Shown: piece by piece, positions 62,332-64,000 of the stretch
Layout: each line of letters begins with the position of its first letter
Position numbering within the stretch: the stretch's first letter is position 1
Origin: DATFVA01 sp963711455
GTDB lineage: Bacteria > Bacteroidota > Ignavibacteria > Ignavibacteriales > Ignavibacteriaceae
Assembly: GCA_963711455.1 (NCBI GenBank)
Contig: CAVQEH010000004.1
Location: 434,001 to 498,000 of the forward strand
DNA length: 64,000 bases
Reading direction: 5' to 3'
Notes under the pieces: model-generated
Database searches by the model: none
Seen by the model: the letters and a program-made list of their open reading frames with translations, nothing else
What the model was told of the DNA's origin: nothing
Translations under genes and position numbers: made by a program

Positions 62332-64000
62332 ATGAAAAAGAAAACAATTCCGAAACACTTCCCTGTTAAAAAAAAGAAAAGCACTACAAAGCTAAAGAAG
62401 CCGGTTAATACATTTTATGTGGTAGGTATAGGTGCATCTGCCGGCGGTTTAGATGCTCTCGAAAGATTTTTCAATAGTATGATTGAAAACTCAGGTATGG
62501 CATTTATTGTTATTTCGCATTTGGACCCGAAGCATATAAGTATAATGCCTGAACTACTTCAAAAATCTACCAGGATGAAATTATACCAGGCTGAAGACGG
62601 CATGAAAGTGAAACCAAACCAGGTTTATGTTGCACCGGCTAACCGGGATTTAGCAATTCTTCACGGAACAATCCAGCTACTAGAACCAGTCGAAGCGCAT
62701 GGATTCCGACTTCCAATAGATTTTTTCTTTTAAATCCCTTTCACAGGATTTAGGTGAAAAAGCAATCTGCGTTATTCTCTCGGGTATGGCCTCCGACGGT
62801 ACTGCCGGGTTAAAAGCAGTTAAAAGCCAACTGGGAATGGCAATGGTGCAAGATCCAAGTTCTGCTAAGTTTGATGGAATGCCGGTCAGCGCAATTAAAA
62901 CCGGATTGGCCGATTATATACTCCCCCCTGAAGAAATGCCCGCACATCTGATAAAATATACATCACAAAAGGTTAAAAGAATTTTATCTGATAATATTTC
63001 TTCAGAAGGTAAAATTTCTGATTCATTTCAAAAAATTATCATATTACTTAGGAATCAAACAGGTCACGACTTTTCACTCTACAAACAAAATACAATTCTC
63101 CGGCGTATAGAAAAAAGAATGACTATTCAGCAACTGGATACTGTTCAGAATTATATCCGGCTGCTTCAGGAAAACCCTGAAGAGATTATATTACTTTTCA
63201 AAGAACTATTGATCGGAGTTACAAATTTTTTCAGGGATCCTGAATCTTTCGTTAAATTAAAAACCGTTTTATCAGAGCTAGTAAAAAGCAAACCTGATGA
63301 CGGGAAGATAAGAATCTGGGTGCCCGGATGTTCCACCGGTGAGGAAGCTTACTCGGTAGCAATTTTATTACGCGAGTGTATGAATGATGAAAAGAAAAAT
63401 TTAAATGTACAGATATTCGCTACAGACATAGATGTTGAATCAATAGAAAAAGCCCGGGTTGGTACATATACAGGAATAAAGCAAGATGTTGGTAAAGAAC
63501 GCCTTAAACGTTTTTTCACCAATGAAAAACACTTATATCATATACGGAAAGAAATCAGGGAAATGATCGTCTTTGCTCCGCAAAGCATTATTAAAGATCC
63601 GCCGTTTACAAAACTTGATCTTATTTCCTGCAGGAATCTTTTAATTTATCTTAACTCTGAATTACAAAAAAAAATAATACCGGTATTCCATTACAGCCTA
63701 TTGCAGAACGGAATACTCTTCCTTGGTTCATCAGAAACGGTGGGTGGTTTTGTGGACCTTTTCTCTATTGTAGATAAGAAATGGAAGTTTTACAAAAAAA
63801 GAGATTCGGTTTATTCTGCTCAGCCTTTTGTAGACTTCCCGGTTTCACATATTATTGGAAAAATTAATGAGACTCCAATGAAAATAAGTGAAGTTAAAAA
63901 CATCACACAGTTAGCCGAAAAAATCATACTTCAAAATTACTCCCCTAATTGTGTAATTGTAACCGGCAGCGGGGACATAGTTTATATCCACGGAAGAACC
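62332..64000 (+). CDS. CheB-CheR fusion protein (methylesterase/methyltransferase), frameshifted and running off the window
   Basis: The first frame (62332-62733) encodes the CheB methylesterase N-terminus: nucleophile Ser36 in GIGASAGGLDAL and His63 in ISHLDPKHISIMPELLQ. It ends at TAA because of one extra T in the run at 62728-62731. Without it IDFFF continues KSLSQDLGEKAICVILSG and then MASDGTAGLKAV, which holds the catalytic Asp. The CheR methyltransferase follows: ILRRIEKRMTIQQLDTVQNY, GVTNFFRDPESF, WVPGCSTGEEAYSVAILL and IFATDIDVESIEKA. In family members PAS and histidine-kinase domains come next, beyond the window. No chemotaxis genes adjoin it. It is likely a sensory hybrid, not a chemotaxis adaptor. 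AAGGAG precedes the ATG. Confidence 0.83.

Overview
The window looks like chromosome from a bacterium of the class Ignavibacteria (Chlorobi/Bacteroidota side). The reasons are: AT-rich DNA; at least ten secreted proteins ending in the NYPNPFNP-type C-terminal domain used for type IX secretion (T9SS); a PorV/PorQ-like outer-membrane protein; Omp28-like proteins; a short Bacteroidota-style primary sigma factor; and a tRNA gene without an encoded CCA end. No phage, plasmid or CRISPR region is visible.

Layout. 0-25 kb is almost all minus strand: a partial membrane-anchored MutS-like gene, a dipeptidyl-peptidase IV, an SGNH/TPR protein, a four-gene outer-membrane operon (lipoprotein, TonB receptor, giant T9SS substrate broken by a one-base frameshift, PorV-like barrel), and a second operon of thioredoxin-fold and T9SS proteins (two Omp28-like, one TlpA-like) with a beta-barrel. 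Small TPR, HEAT and jelly-roll proteins, an orphan OmpR-type regulator and a four-helix membrane protein follow. 25.7-30 kb (plus strand) holds an orphan anti-sigma/FecR protein, two tandem DoxX proteins and a lipoprotein/small protein/lysozyme triad.

30-50 kb is a field of T9SS-secreted proteins: Ycf48/BNR propellers, a subtilase with a separate inhibitor-like lipoprotein in front of it, an M28 peptidase, a sialidase-like protein and an FG-GAP protein. Most share an interchangeable 'PVELTSF' module plus sorting domain. Between two of the propeller genes sits a two-gene AT-rich island encoding a PD-(D/E)XK nuclease-like protein and a protein with a HEPN-type R-x5-H motif. This is the best candidate for an undescribed defence module.

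50-64 kb is a regulatory and stress region: an RRM protein, rpoD, two near-identical NarL-type regulators, a CsbD-like protein, an RsbU-type phosphatase, two B12-binding radical SAM enzymes and a CheB-CheR fusion running off the end. A conserved box (consensus near TAATCCYTTTTTCATCC) occurs five times here. Four copies lie 50-110 bases before a start codon and one lies at the head of a PAS histidine-kinase gene. That kinase gene is split by a 732-bp insertion with inverted ends, flanked by an exact 8-bp direct repeat. The insertion carries a dead IS4-like transposase fragment, and removing it with one repeat copy restores the PAS reading frame.

Three other genes (near 6495, 44960 and 62730) are each broken by a single extra base. 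These are either assembly errors or young pseudogenes. Family assignments come from motifs read by eye; no database search was run.
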